Assembly: GCF_900115345.1 (NCBI RefSeq)
Contig: NZ_FOWC01000022.1
Location: 51,663-115,662 of the forward strand
From: Amycolatopsis rubida
Lineage (GTDB): Bacteria; Actinomycetota; Actinomycetes; Mycobacteriales; Pseudonocardiaceae
DNA: 64,000 bases
Reading direction: 5' to 3'
Below, piece by piece: positions 9,927 to 18,665 of the stretch. The first letter of the stretch is position 1; the number at the start of each line of letters is the position of its first letter. The notes below the pieces were generated by a model that was not told the origin of the DNA, made no database searches, and worked only from the letters and a program-made list of their open reading frames with translations. The translations under genes and the position numbers were made by a program.

Positions 9927-11183
9927 TCACCACCTCGCCGTGTTCGGCTCGAAGCCGGGCGTGTACCTGCGCATGTAAGTCACATCGTCCCGTTTGGTCA
10001 GTCCACATCGGACATAGTCCTCGTGCGCCCTGGCGAGCGCGTCCTGGTCCAGCGTGATCCCGAGCCCGGGCCGGTCCGGCACCGCCACCGCTCCGCCGGC
10101 GAAATTCAGCACGCCCGGTTCGATCACGTCGGCAGTCTTCCACGGCCAGTGCGTGTCGCAGGCATACGTCAGGTGCGGGGTCGCGGCCGCGACGTGCACC
10201 ATCGCGGCGAGGCTGACCCCGAGGTGGCTGTTGGAGTGCATGGACAGCCCGACGCCGAAGCTTTCGCAGGCCACCGACAGTGCCTGGGTGTCGCGCATGC
10301 CGCCCCAGAAGTGATGGTCGGACAGCAGGACGCCGATCGCGCGCGCCCGGAACGCCGGTTCCAGGTCGCCGAAGTTCACCACGCACATGTTGGTGGCCAA
10401 CGGCATGCTCGCCTCGCGCGCGACGCGCGCCATGCCCTCGATGCCCGGCGTCGGGTCTTCGAGGTACTCCAGCACGCCGTCGAGTTCGGCCGCGACGCGG
10501 ATGCTCGTCTCGGGCGTCCACGCCGCGTTCGGGTCGATGCGCAGCGGGTGCCCGGGGAACGCTTCGGCCAGCGCGCGAATGCCCTCGATCTCCTGCTCCG
10601 GCGCGAAAACCCCGCCCTTGAGCTTGATCGAGCGGAACCCGTACTCGTCAACCATTCGCTGCGCCGAACCGACCAGCGCTTCCGGCGTCAGGATCTCGCC
10701 CCAGCTGTCCGCTTCCGCGTCGAGGTGTGCGCCGTACTTGTAGAACAGGTACGCGGAGAAGTCGACGGCTTCGCGAGCCTTGCCGCCGAGCAGATCGGCC
10801 ACCGGACGGCCGAGGAACTGGCCTTGCGCGTCCAGGCAGGCGACCTCGAACAGCGAGTACACGCTGGCGATCGTCTTGCGGATGGAGAACCCGCCGATCA
10901 GGCCGTGCTCGTCGGTCAGCACCGTTCCGGCGAGCGTGCGCGCGATGATCCGCTTCAGGCCCGGCAGGTCGAAAATGTCGTGTCCGGCCAGTTCCGGCAG
11001 CACCTTGCGCACCTCGCCGAGGAACGCCGCGTCGCCATACGACTCACCGAGGCCGACCACGCCGTCGTCGCACGCCACCTGGACCACGCTGCGCAACGCG
11101 AACGGCTCGTGCACGCCCATCACGTTGAGCAGCGGTGCGTCCGCGAAGGCGACCGGGGTCAGCACCACGTCCCGGATCTTCAT
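9927..11183 (-). CDS. gudD: glucarate dehydratase, enolase superfamily
   Basis: A 418-residue Mg2+-dependent dehydratase converting D-glucarate (and possibly L-idarate) to 5-dehydro-4-deoxy-D-glucarate in the cytosol. The signature residues of the glucarate dehydratase subgroup are present in order: KLK at 187-189, metal ligands D217 (RIDPN), E242 (LEDP) and N265 (ATNMC), then D289 (LSDHHFWGG) and H316 (SMHSNSH). Length matches the family (420-450). The ATG overlaps the stop of the preceding dehydratase gene by one base (TGATG), so translation is coupled. Galactarate cannot be excluded as a substrate. Confidence 0.93.
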   Translation of the reverse strand: MKIRDVVLTPVAFADAPLLNVMGVHEPFALRSVVQVACDDGVVGLGESYGDAAFLGEVRKVLPELAGHDIFDLPGLKRIIARTLAGTVLTDEHGLIGGFSIRKTIASVYSLFEVACLDAQGQFLGRPVADLLGGKAREAVDFSAYLFYKYGAHLDAEADSWGEILTPEALVGSAQRMVDEYGFRSIKLKGGVFAPEQEIEGIRALAEAFPGHPLRIDPNAAWTPETSIRVAAELDGVLEYLEDPTPGIEGMARVAREASMPLATNMCVVNFGDLEPAFRARAIGVLLSDHHFWGGMRDTQALSVACESFGVGLSMHSNSHLGVSLAAMVHVAAATPHLTYACDTHWPWKTADVIEPGVLNFAGGAVAVPDRPGLGITLDQDALARAHEDYVRCGLTKRDDVTYMRRYTPGFEPNTARW

Positions 11184-12115
11184 CAGAGGCCTTTCAGCAC
11201 GGCGAAACCGTTCTCGACGATCTTGCCCAGCCGGTCGATCTGCTCGGGCGTCGGCTCGATCAGCGGCGGCCGGACAGTGCCGACCTTGTCGCCGCGCAGC
11301 CGGGCGGCGGCCTTGACCAGCGACACCGCGAAGCCGGGCGTCTCGTCGCGCAACGCCACCAGCGGCAGGTAGAACCCGGCGAGCAGCGCGTCCATCGTCG
11401 TGTCGTCGTTCTCCGCGAGCGCACGGTGGAAGCGGTGTGCGATCTCCGGCGCGAAGCAGTGCACCGCCGAGGAGTAGCGCGCGACGCCAGCCGCCGCGTA
11501 CGCCTTCGCGGACACCTCGGCGGTCGGCAAACCGTTGAAGAACAAGAAGTCCGCCGAACGCTGCGTGCCGAGCGCGCGGATCGTGGTGACGATCCGGGTC
11601 ATCGCTTCGACGTCGCCGTAGCCGTCCTTGATCCCGACCACCGACGGGATGTCCAGCAGCTTCGCCGCAGCCGGCGCGGTGAACACGCCGGTGCCGCGGT
11701 GGTAGACGATCACCGGGACCGACGTGTCGCCGACCGCGTAGCGCACGTAGTCGACCAGCCCGTCCTGCGGCCCGGTGACCAGGTACGGCGGAAGCAGCAG
11801 CACCCCGTCGGCGTTCCCCGCCTGCGCCGCCGCGACGCCCGCGCGCGCTCCGGCCGCACCGCCGCCCGCGCCGACCCACACCGGCACGCGACCGTTCGCG
11901 ACCTCGTGTGCCTTGGCCAGCAGCGCAGCGACCTCGTCGACCGACAGCGAGCTGAACTCCCCGGTGCCGCACGCGACGAACAGCGCGCCCGCACCGGCGG
12001 CGATGTGGCTCTCCACGTTCTCCGCGAACCCGTCGAGATTGACCGAGAGGTCTTCGGTGAAGGGGGTCAGCGGGAACGCCAGCAAGCCGTCCAGCTCGAT
12101 TTCGGTCTGTGCCAT
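11183..12115 (-). CDS. kdgD: 5-dehydro-4-deoxyglucarate dehydratase
   Basis: A 310-residue member of the dihydrodipicolinate synthase/N-acetylneuraminate lyase family. It dehydrates and decarboxylates 5-dehydro-4-deoxyglucarate to 2-oxoglutarate semialdehyde. The Schiff-base lysine is K163 in VGIKDGYGD, the catalytic tyrosine is Y138 in VIVYHRGTG, and the carboxylate-binding loop is CGTGE at 49-53. The ATG at 12115 has GGAG nine bases upstream; a TTG five codons earlier is the alternative but overlaps that ribosome site. First gene of the minus-strand operon and divergent from the IclR gene. Confidence 0.92.
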   Translation of the reverse strand: MAQTEIELDGLLAFPLTPFTEDLSVNLDGFAENVESHIAAGAGALFVACGTGEFSSLSVDEVAALLAKAHEVANGRVPVWVGAGGGAAGARAGVAAAQAGNADGVLLLPPYLVTGPQDGLVDYVRYAVGDTSVPVIVYHRGTGVFTAPAAAKLLDIPSVVGIKDGYGDVEAMTRIVTTIRALGTQRSADFLFFNGLPTAEVSAKAYAAAGVARYSSAVHCFAPEIAHRFHRALAENDDTTMDALLAGFYLPLVALRDETPGFAVSLVKAAARLRGDKVGTVRPPLIEPTPEQIDRLGKIVENGFAVLKGL

Positions 12116-12131
12116 CAGTTTCTGCTCCAAT

Positions 12132-12184
12132 GTTCACATTCTTGAATGGAGTCTGTTATCGTGACTATGTTCACCCACAAGAAC
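12132..12184. promoter_or_regulatory. paired operator-like repeats between kdgD and the IclR gene
   Basis: Two copies of GTTCAC-N6-GAAY lie 37 bp apart: GTTC at 12132 with GAAT at 12144, and GTTC at 12169 with GAAC at 12181. The second is an inverted repeat (GTTC/GAAC) with an 8-base centre. They occupy the divergent control region of the operon and its regulator, which is where an IclR protein would bind. TTGAAT at 12142 and TATGTT at 12166, 18 bp apart, could be the IclR promoter and would overlap both repeats. Binding is inferred. Confidence 0.5.
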
Positions 12185-12244
12185 GCTGTTCGGGACGCTA
12201 ATATGGCCGGACTCACAAGTCAACGGCCCGGTTGGAGGACGCGC

Positions 12245-13042
12245 ATGGCGCAGAAGACGGACCCCGCCACCGCTCCCGCGGAGTCCGCAGGAGTGAAGTC
12301 GGCGCGGCGCGCCATCGACCTGATCGAGACGTTCGCCGCGAACGACGTGTGGCTGTCGCTGTCTGATCTCCATGCGCGCACCGGGTTCCCTCGCTCCAGT
12401 CTGCACGGTTTGCTGCGCACCCTGCTGGACGCGGGCTGGCTGGAGGCCGACGCGAACTCCGCGCGCTACCGGCTCGGCGTGCGCGCGCTGATCTGCGGCA
12501 CCGCGTACCTCGACCGCGACGCGATCGTCCCCTACGCCACCGAAGCTTTAGAGCGCATCCGCGAGAAGACCGGCTTCACCGCGCATTTCGCGCGCCGCAA
12601 CGGCACCGAGGTCGTCTACCTGGAGACGCGCGAGTCGCAGCACTCCACGCACCTGATCTCGCGCGTCGGCCGCACCCTGCCCACGCACGCGACCGCGCTG
12701 GGCAAGGCCCTGCTCGCCGAGCTGACCCACGAAGAGGTCGAGGCGCTCATGCCCGAAGAGCTGGTCGCGCTCACCCCGAACACCATCACCACGCTCGACG
12801 CGCTGCACGCCGACCTCGCGCGGACCCGGGAACGCGGGTACGCCGCCGAGATCGAAGAGGGCACTCTCGGCGTGCGCTGCGTGGCCGCGGTGATCCCGTA
12901 CCGCATCCCCGGCACCGACGCGATGAGCTGCTCGATGCCGCTGGGCAAGGTCACCGACGCCGACGTCGAACGGGTCGGCGAGCTGCTGGCCGAAACCACC
13001 GCCGAGCTCGGCCAGCAGCTGCGCCGCGCCGGAATCCGCTGA
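12245..13042 (+). CDS. IclR family transcriptional regulator
   Basis: A 265-residue DNA-binding regulator. A winged helix-turn-helix at about 18-80 (AIDLIETFAANDVWLSLSDL, FPRSSLHGLLRTL) is followed by an IclR effector-binding GAF-like domain (THATALGKALLAELT, GVRCVAAVIP, then a C-terminal helix). The ATG at 12245 follows GGAGG by six bases; weaker in-frame starts exist up to 33 codons upstream. It is divergent from the glucarate operon and upstream of uronate dehydrogenase, so it probably represses one or both until a sugar acid binds. The ligand is unknown. Confidence 0.9.
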   Translation: MAQKTDPATAPAESAGVKSARRAIDLIETFAANDVWLSLSDLHARTGFPRSSLHGLLRTLLDAGWLEADANSARYRLGVRALICGTAYLDRDAIVPYATEALERIREKTGFTAHFARRNGTEVVYLETRESQHSTHLISRVGRTLPTHATALGKALLAELTHEEVEALMPEELVALTPNTITTLDALHADLARTRERGYAAEIEEGTLGVRCVAAVIPYRIPGTDAMSCSMPLGKVTDADVERVGELLAETTAELGQQLRRAGIR

Positions 13043-13061
13043 CCGCCGCCACCGTGCCCCT

Positions 13062-13104
13062 CGTGCGTGCCGATCGCGGTGAGAACCGTGAATAGGCACG
13101 CACG
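13062..13104. repeat. intergenic hairpin, CGGTGAGAACCG family
   Basis: Ten-base arms (13062-13071 and 13095-13104) enclose an inner CGGT-GAGA-ACCG hairpin. It lies just after the IclR stop and ends 21 bp before the uronate dehydrogenase start, overlapping the likely promoter zone. It may terminate IclR transcription. The core is shared with the hairpin at 6859-6894. Confidence 0.6.
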
Positions 13105-13125
13105 ACGCTCCCTGAGAGGAAATCC

Positions 13126-13950
13126 ATGCCAGACCAGCGTGTGCTGATCACCGGATCGGCCGGCGTCGTCGGCACCCTGATGCGGCCGCGGCTGCGCCGT
13201 GAAGGCCGGGTGCTGCGCCTGCTCGACCTCGCCGAGCAGCCCGCCGCCGAGGACGGCGAAGCGGTCGAGATCGTGACCGGCTCGGTCACCGACCCCGAGG
13301 CGATGGCCGCCGCCTGCGCGGGCGCGGACGCGGTGATCCACCTGGGCGGGCTCAGCCGCGAGGCGTCGTGGGACGCGACGCTCGACGTCAACATCAACGG
13401 CACGCACACCGTCCTCGAAGCCGCCCGCGAGGCCGGGGTCCGCCGGGTCGTGCTCGCGTCGAGCAACCACGCCGTCGGCTTCCGCCGGAACGCCGACGCG
13501 GGCGAGAACGGGCTGCCCGCCGACTCCAGCACCCGGCCGGACACTTATTACGGCGTCAGCAAAGCCGCCATCGAAGCACTGGGCAGCCTGTACGCGTCGC
13601 GGTTCGACATGGACGTGATCGTCATCCGCATCGGCTCGTGTTTCGAAACCCCGCTGCCGCTCGGCATTCGCGGGCTGACCAGCTGGTTGTCCCCGGACGA
13701 CGGGGCACGGCTGTTCGAGGCGTGCCTGAGCGCGCCGTCGCCGGGCTACCGGATGATCTGGGGCGTCTCGGACAACACGCGCCGCGTCTACTCGCTCGCC
13801 GAGGCCGAGGCGCTGGGCTACCAATCGCACGACAACGCCGAGGGCTACGCCGGGCAGCTGGCGGACAAGCCCGCGCCGACCGGTGCCGCCGCCGAGTACG
13901 TCGGCGGGCCGTTCTGCACCGCGCCGCTGGGCGTGTTCAACCCGCTCTGA
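13126..13950 (+). CDS. udh: uronate dehydrogenase (NAD+)
   Basis: A 274-residue extended short-chain dehydrogenase that oxidises D-glucuronate or D-galacturonate to the aldarolactone, feeding glucarate/galactarate to the dehydratases across the IclR gene. The NAD motif is TGSAGVVG at 9-16, the catalytic motif is Y142-GVSK146, and the preceding serine region reads ASSNHAVGF as in characterised uronate dehydrogenases. RIGSCFETP near 168 and the SWLSPDD segment are also typical of the family, which is about 265-275 residues long. The start follows GAGAGGAAA. No membrane or export signal. Confidence 0.9.
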   Translation: MPDQRVLITGSAGVVGTLMRPRLRREGRVLRLLDLAEQPAAEDGEAVEIVTGSVTDPEAMAAACAGADAVIHLGGLSREASWDATLDVNINGTHTVLEAAREAGVRRVVLASSNHAVGFRRNADAGENGLPADSSTRPDTYYGVSKAAIEALGSLYASRFDMDVIVIRIGSCFETPLPLGIRGLTSWLSPDDGARLFEACLSAPSPGYRMIWGVSDNTRRVYSLAEAEALGYQSHDNAEGYAGQLADKPAPTGAAAEYVGGPFCTAPLGVFNPL

Positions 13951-13991
13951 GAGGTACGCTCGCCGACGGAACCCTCGAAGAGGAGAACGCC

Positions 13992-14873
13992 GTGGGCGAG
14001 CTGGGGCCTGCCGACACGAACGGCATCCTTTCGCTGCCGTGGATCCGCCCGGAACGCACCAGCGCGGGTCTCGGCTGGGACCGGCTCTACCTGTCCAGAC
14101 AACACGAACAGCCGTATCGCGCGGAGTTCGGGCCCGCGCGCACGCACCAGCTGATCCTGCACCTCGCCGGCCCGGTCACGGTCCGGCGCGGTGTCGGGTC
14201 ACCCGGCGAGCGCAGCCGGCGGATCCCGGCGGGCGGGCTCTTCCTCCAGCCGTCGCACCAGGAACTGTCGGTGGAACTCGGCGGCGAACTCGACACACTG
14301 CACGTGTACCTGCCGGATTCGGCGGTGCAGGAGGCCGCCGGATCGGACGCTCCGGTCCGGCTGGCCGACCGGCTCGGCAGCGTCGATCCCCTGCTCGAAC
14401 AGCTCTTACTCACGCTCGACCGGGTCGTGCGGGAGTGGGAGCCGGGCGCTCGCGCGTACGCGGATCAGCTCGGCGCGCTTGTTGCCGCGCAGCTCGCGCG
14501 TCAGCACCGGGCCGGGCCGGACGCTCCCGCGGCAGCGAGGCCGGCCGAGGCACTGACTGACCGGCAATTCGCCCAGGTGCGCGAGCTGATGGACGAACGG
14601 CTCGCCGAATCGCTCGGGCTGGCTGAGCTGGCCGCGGCGGCCGGGTTGAGCGTCAGCCGGTTCGCCCGGCGGTTCAAGGCGCGCACCGGGCTGCCGCCGC
14701 ACCGCTATCTGGTGCGGCTGCGCGTGGAGCAGGCCGGGTTGCTGCTGCGGACCGGCACCGAGCCGATCGCGGACATCGCCGTGCGCTGCGGTTTCTCCCA
14801 CCAGGAACATCTGACCCGGGTGCTGCGCGCCCAGCTGGGCACCACGCCCGCCGCGCTTCGCCGGGACGGCTGA
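13992..14873 (+). CDS. AraC family transcriptional regulator
   Basis: A 293-residue regulator with an N-terminal cupin-like ligand domain (about 1-170, including IPAGGLFLQPSHQ) and a C-terminal pair of helix-turn-helix motifs at about 195-292 (LAELAAAAGLSVSRFARRF and IADIAVRCGFSHQEHLTR). The GTG start at 13992 follows AGAGGAG; the frame is open far upstream inside uronate dehydrogenase, but only this start has a ribosome site. It precedes the hydroxyquinol genes by 92 bp on the same strand and is the natural candidate for their aromatic-responsive activator. Confidence 0.88.
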   Translation: MGELGPADTNGILSLPWIRPERTSAGLGWDRLYLSRQHEQPYRAEFGPARTHQLILHLAGPVTVRRGVGSPGERSRRIPAGGLFLQPSHQELSVELGGELDTLHVYLPDSAVQEAAGSDAPVRLADRLGSVDPLLEQLLLTLDRVVREWEPGARAYADQLGALVAAQLARQHRAGPDAPAAARPAEALTDRQFAQVRELMDERLAESLGLAELAAAAGLSVSRFARRFKARTGLPPHRYLVRLRVEQAGLLLRTGTEPIADIAVRCGFSHQEHLTRVLRAQLGTTPAALRRDG

Positions 14874-14965
14874 CGCGCGTTTCGTGCAGCCCGCTCAGCA
14901 CGTCTGTGCAGGCGCGGGGGCTTCGCCGCCCGGATACTCGACGTACCCGCGTGGAAGGACCGTCG

Positions 14966-16891
14966 ATGTTCACCTACAGCGCCAACCCGGCCCGGGTCGT
15001 GTTCGGCAGCGGCACTCTCTCCGTCATCCCCGGCGAGGTGCGGCGGCTCGAAGCCGGCCGGGTGCTCTTGGTGGCCGGAAAGTCCGCCGCGGCGGCAGCC
15101 GACCGGACGGCTGAGGCGCTCGGCCCGCTGCTCGCCGCGCGTTTCGGCGAGCCCGCCATGCACACTCCGGTCGAGGTCACCGAACGCGCGCTCGCGCTGG
15201 TCACTGAGCATTCCGTGGACTGCGTCGTCGCGATCGGCGGCGGGTCGGCGACCGGGCTGGCCAAGGCGCTCGCGCTGCGCACCGACATCCCGCAGATCAT
15301 CGTGCCGACCACATATGCCGGGTCCGAGATGACACCGGTGGTCGGCCAGACCGAGAACGGGCGCAAAACCACCCAGTCGTCGCCGAAGGTGCTGCCCGAG
15401 GTGGTCGTCTACGACGTCGGCCTCACTCTCGGCCTGCCTGTGCCGACGTCGCTGACCAGCGGCGTCAACGCGATGGCGCACGCGGTCGAGGCGCTCTATT
15501 CGGCGCAGGCGAACCCGATCGCCGACCAGTTCGCCCTGGAGGCGATCCGGCTGCTCGCCGCCGCGCTGCCGCGGATCGCCGCCGATCCGTCCGATGTGGA
15601 CGCTCGGACGGACTCGCTGCGTGCCGCGTGGCTGGCCGGCTCGTGCCTGGGTTCGGTCGGGATGGGCCTGCACCACAAGCTGTGCCACACCCTCGGCGGC
15701 AGTTTCGGGCTGCCGCACGCGGAAACGCACACGATCGTCCTCCCGCACGCCATGGCGTACAACGCGCCGAACGCTCCAGAGGCGATGCGGCAGATCGCCG
15801 AAGTGCTCGGTGCGCCGGACGCGCCTGCCGCGGTCTTCGATCTGATCGCCAGCCTGCCGGTGCCGCATTCGCTGGCCGAAATCGGTCTTGCCGAAGGCGA
15901 CCTCGCCAAGGCCGCCGAACTGGCCACCGCCGCTCCGTATCCCAATCCGCGCGAACTCACCCGCGACGGCATCGAAGACCTGCTGCGGCACGCGTGGTCC
16001 GGCGTCCGCCCGGCCCCCGCGCCGGGCACGCCGCCGGATCTGCGCGGGCTTACCCAGGAGGTCGTGGACAGTTTCGCCAGCACACCGGACCCGCGGTTGC
16101 GCGAACTGCTGTCCGAGCTGGTCCGCATGCTGCATTCGTACGTCGTGCGCACCGATCTCACGCAGGAGGAGTGGGAGTACGCGATCGGCTTCCTCACTCG
16201 CACCGGGCAGATCAGCTCGGACACGCGGCAGGAGTTCATCCTGCTGTCGGACACCCTCGGCGTGTCGAGCGTGGTCGACGTGCTCGCGAACTCGCGCACA
16301 CCGGACACCACGCCCTCGGCCGTGCTGGGCCCGTTCTACGTCGAAGGACCGCCGGAGACCGAGCAGGGCGCGGATCTCGCCGAAGGACTGCCGGGAACTC
16401 CGCTGTGGACAGACGTCCAGGTGACCGAACCGGACGGAACCCCGGTGCCGGACGCGGTCGTGGACGTCTGGCAGTCCGATGAGGACGGTTTCTACGACGT
16501 CCAGCTCCCCGGCCTGGACGGTCCGGTGCTGCGCGCCCGCTTCCGCACCGGCGCCGAGGGCAGGCTGCGGTTCTGGACGATCGTGCCGTCGGCGTACCCG
16601 ATCCCGGACGACGGCCCGGTCGGCGGTATCCTCACGGCGACCGAACGGCATCCGTTCCGCGCGCCGCACGTGCACTTCCTGATCGCCAAACCGGGCTACC
16701 GCACGCTGGTGACCCAGTTGTTCGTCCGCGGCGGAGACTACCTCGGCTCGGACACCGTGTTCGGCGTGAAGGACGGCCTGATCGTCGACTTCGCCGAGCA
16801 GGCCGGCCCCGCGCCGGACGGGCGCGAACCCTGGCGCCGCCTCGATTTCACCTTCCGCATCTCCCCGGAAACCCACCATGACCAGTTATGA
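14966..16891 (+). CDS. fused maleylacetate reductase / hydroxyquinol 1,2-dioxygenase
   Basis: A 641-residue bifunctional enzyme. Residues 1-350 are an iron-ADH-fold maleylacetate reductase (NAD-binding GGGSATG at 91-97, HAVEALYS at 172, HHKLCHTLGG at 236, HAETH at 251). Residues 358-641 are an intradiol dioxygenase of the hydroxyquinol type, with its N-terminal helical cap and Fe(III) ligands Y458 (PFYVEG), Y544, H568 and H570 (APHVHF). The dioxygenase opens hydroxyquinol to maleylacetate and the reductase converts that to 3-oxoadipate, so the product of one domain is the substrate of the other. The ATG follows GGAAGGA. The 3' end overlaps the next gene by 14 bp. Confidence 0.93.
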   Translation: MFTYSANPARVVFGSGTLSVIPGEVRRLEAGRVLLVAGKSAAAAADRTAEALGPLLAARFGEPAMHTPVEVTERALALVTEHSVDCVVAIGGGSATGLAKALALRTDIPQIIVPTTYAGSEMTPVVGQTENGRKTTQSSPKVLPEVVVYDVGLTLGLPVPTSLTSGVNAMAHAVEALYSAQANPIADQFALEAIRLLAAALPRIAADPSDVDARTDSLRAAWLAGSCLGSVGMGLHHKLCHTLGGSFGLPHAETHTIVLPHAMAYNAPNAPEAMRQIAEVLGAPDAPAAVFDLIASLPVPHSLAEIGLAEGDLAKAAELATAAPYPNPRELTRDGIEDLLRHAWSGVRPAPAPGTPPDLRGLTQEVVDSFASTPDPRLRELLSELVRMLHSYVVRTDLTQEEWEYAIGFLTRTGQISSDTRQEFILLSDTLGVSSVVDVLANSRTPDTTPSAVLGPFYVEGPPETEQGADLAEGLPGTPLWTDVQVTEPDGTPVPDAVVDVWQSDEDGFYDVQLPGLDGPVLRARFRTGAEGRLRFWTIVPSAYPIPDDGPVGGILTATERHPFRAPHVHFLIAKPGYRTLVTQLFVRGGDYLGSDTVFGVKDGLIVDFAEQAGPAPDGREPWRRLDFTFRISPETHHDQL

Positions 16892-18665
16892 CACCGACGT
16901 CCTCGTGGTCGGCAGCGGCCCGGCGGGCGGTTCCGCCGCGCTGCTGCTCGCGACCTACGGCGTGCGCACCGTGCTCGCGACCAAGTACGGCTGGATGGCG
17001 CACACGCCTCGCGCGCACATCACCAACCAGCGGACCATGGAGGTCCTGCGCGACCTCGGCATCGAAGACCAGGCGCTCGCCCAAGGCACGCCCCCGGAGC
17101 TGATGGGCGACACCGTGCTGTGCACGTCGCTCGTGGGCGACGAGATCGGCCGGATCGCGAGCTGGGGCACCGCCGATCGCTCGGCCGCCGAGTACGCCTC
17201 GGCGAGCCCGTGCCACATGATCGACCTGCCCCAGACCTACCTCGAACCGATCCTGGCCACGAACGCCGCCGCTCGCGGAGCGAAACTGCGCCTGGACACG
17301 GAATTCCTCGACTTCGCCCACGACGCCGACGGGGTGACCGCACGATTGCGAGACCGGGTGCGCGGCGACGAGTTCACCCTCCGCGCGCGCTACCTGATCG
17401 GCGCGGACGGCGCCCGCGGCCGCGTCGCCGAGCAGGCCGGGCTGCCGATCGACGGCCAGTCCGGCAAGGCCGGCAGCATGAACATCACCTTCACCGCCAA
17501 CCTCGCCGAGCACGTCGCGCATCGGCCGAGCGTGCTGTACTGGGTGATGCGGCCGGGCGCGCACCTCGGCGGCATCGGGATGGGCCTGGTGCGGATGGTC
17601 CGCCCGTGGAACGAATGGTTGCTGACCTGGGGTTACGACATCGCTCAGGCACCGCCCGAGGTGAGCGCCGAGGAAGCCGCCCGGATCGTCCGCGACCTCG
17701 TCGGCGATCCGGACCTGCCGGTCGAGATCACCTCGACTTCGCTGTGGACGGTCAACCACAGCTACGCCACGCAGTACTCGTCGGGGCGCGTTTTCTGCGC
17801 GGGCGACGCGGTGCACCGGCATCCGCCGTCCAACGGGCTCGGGTCCAACACCTCGGTGCAGGACGCGTACAACCTGGCGTGGAAACTCGCGATGGTCGTG
17901 CGCGGAGAGGCGGGCGAAGGACTTCTCGACAGCTACAGTGCCGAGCGTGCCCCGGTCGGCAAGCAGATCGTGGGCCGGGCGAACCTCAGCCGCGACCAGT
18001 TCGGGCCGATCTTCGCCGCGCTCGGCATCGACGGCGACACCGATTCGGACGCCATCACCGCCGGTCTCGCCGCCTGCGCCGCCGCCACCGAGGACGGAGC
18101 GTCGCGGCGGAAGCAGTTGCGGGCGGCGATCGAGCTGAAGAACTACGAGTTCAACGCGCACGGTGTCGAGATGGACCAGCGGTACGCCTCGAACGCGGTG
18201 CTTCCGGATGGCGCCGAGCCTGCCGCGGACCGGGATCCCGAGCTGTACCACCGCCCGACGACCACGCCGGGCGCGAAACTGCCGCACGTCTGGCTTGTCG
18301 GCCCTCACGGTCGCCGAGTGTCCACACTGGACCTCGTCGGGCGCGGGCGGTGGACTGTCCTCACCGGACTCACCGGCAACGCCTGGCGGGACGCCGCCGC
18401 GCGAGCCGGTGCGGACCTCGGGCTGGACCTGCGGGTCGTGACCATCGGTTCGCCCGAGGCGCGCGACTCCTACGGCGACTGGGCTCGGATCAGCGGCATC
18501 GAGGAAGACGGCTGTCTCCTGATCCGGCCGGACGGTTACCTCGCCTGGCGACACGCGGCCGCCGGAACCGGCCTGCTGGAAGCACTTCGCAAGCTCCTGG
18601 ACCGTCAGCTCACGGCATCCCCCACGGATCGCTCGACCCGCCCGGCGCCACCGGCCGGACCGTGA
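16878..18665 (+). CDS. FAD-dependent aromatic hydroxylase
   Basis: A 595-residue class A flavoprotein monooxygenase of the phenol/resorcinol hydroxylase type. The FAD Rossmann motif is GSGPAG at 12-17, the DG motif is in GADGARGR, and the GD motif is in CAGDAVHRHPPSNGLGSN. A C-terminal thioredoxin-like domain (about 420-590) is typical of 2,4-dichlorophenol and resorcinol hydroxylases. It overlaps the fused ring-cleavage gene by 14 bp, so it most likely makes hydroxyquinol from resorcinol or a similar phenol. The 3' end overlaps the convergent GH95-like gene by 56 bp. Confidence 0.88.
   Translation: MTSYDTDVLVVGSGPAGGSAALLLATYGVRTVLATKYGWMAHTPRAHITNQRTMEVLRDLGIEDQALAQGTPPELMGDTVLCTSLVGDEIGRIASWGTADRSAAEYASASPCHMIDLPQTYLEPILATNAAARGAKLRLDTEFLDFAHDADGVTARLRDRVRGDEFTLRARYLIGADGARGRVAEQAGLPIDGQSGKAGSMNITFTANLAEHVAHRPSVLYWVMRPGAHLGGIGMGLVRMVRPWNEWLLTWGYDIAQAPPEVSAEEAARIVRDLVGDPDLPVEITSTSLWTVNHSYATQYSSGRVFCAGDAVHRHPPSNGLGSNTSVQDAYNLAWKLAMVVRGEAGEGLLDSYSAERAPVGKQIVGRANLSRDQFGPIFAALGIDGDTDSDAITAGLAACAAATEDGASRRKQLRAAIELKNYEFNAHGVEMDQRYASNAVLPDGAEPAADRDPELYHRPTTTPGAKLPHVWLVGPHGRRVSTLDLVGRGRWTVLTGLTGNAWRDAAARAGADLGLDLRVVTIGSPEARDSYGDWARISGIEEDGCLLIRPDGYLAWRHAAAGTGLLEALRKLLDRQLTASPTDRSTRPAPPAGP

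Noticed and set aside
13368..13991. A 208-codon N-terminal extension of the AraC regulator
   Set aside because: The frame overlaps uronate dehydrogenase out of phase and is Arg-rich nonsense. The GTG at 13992 has a good ribosome site.
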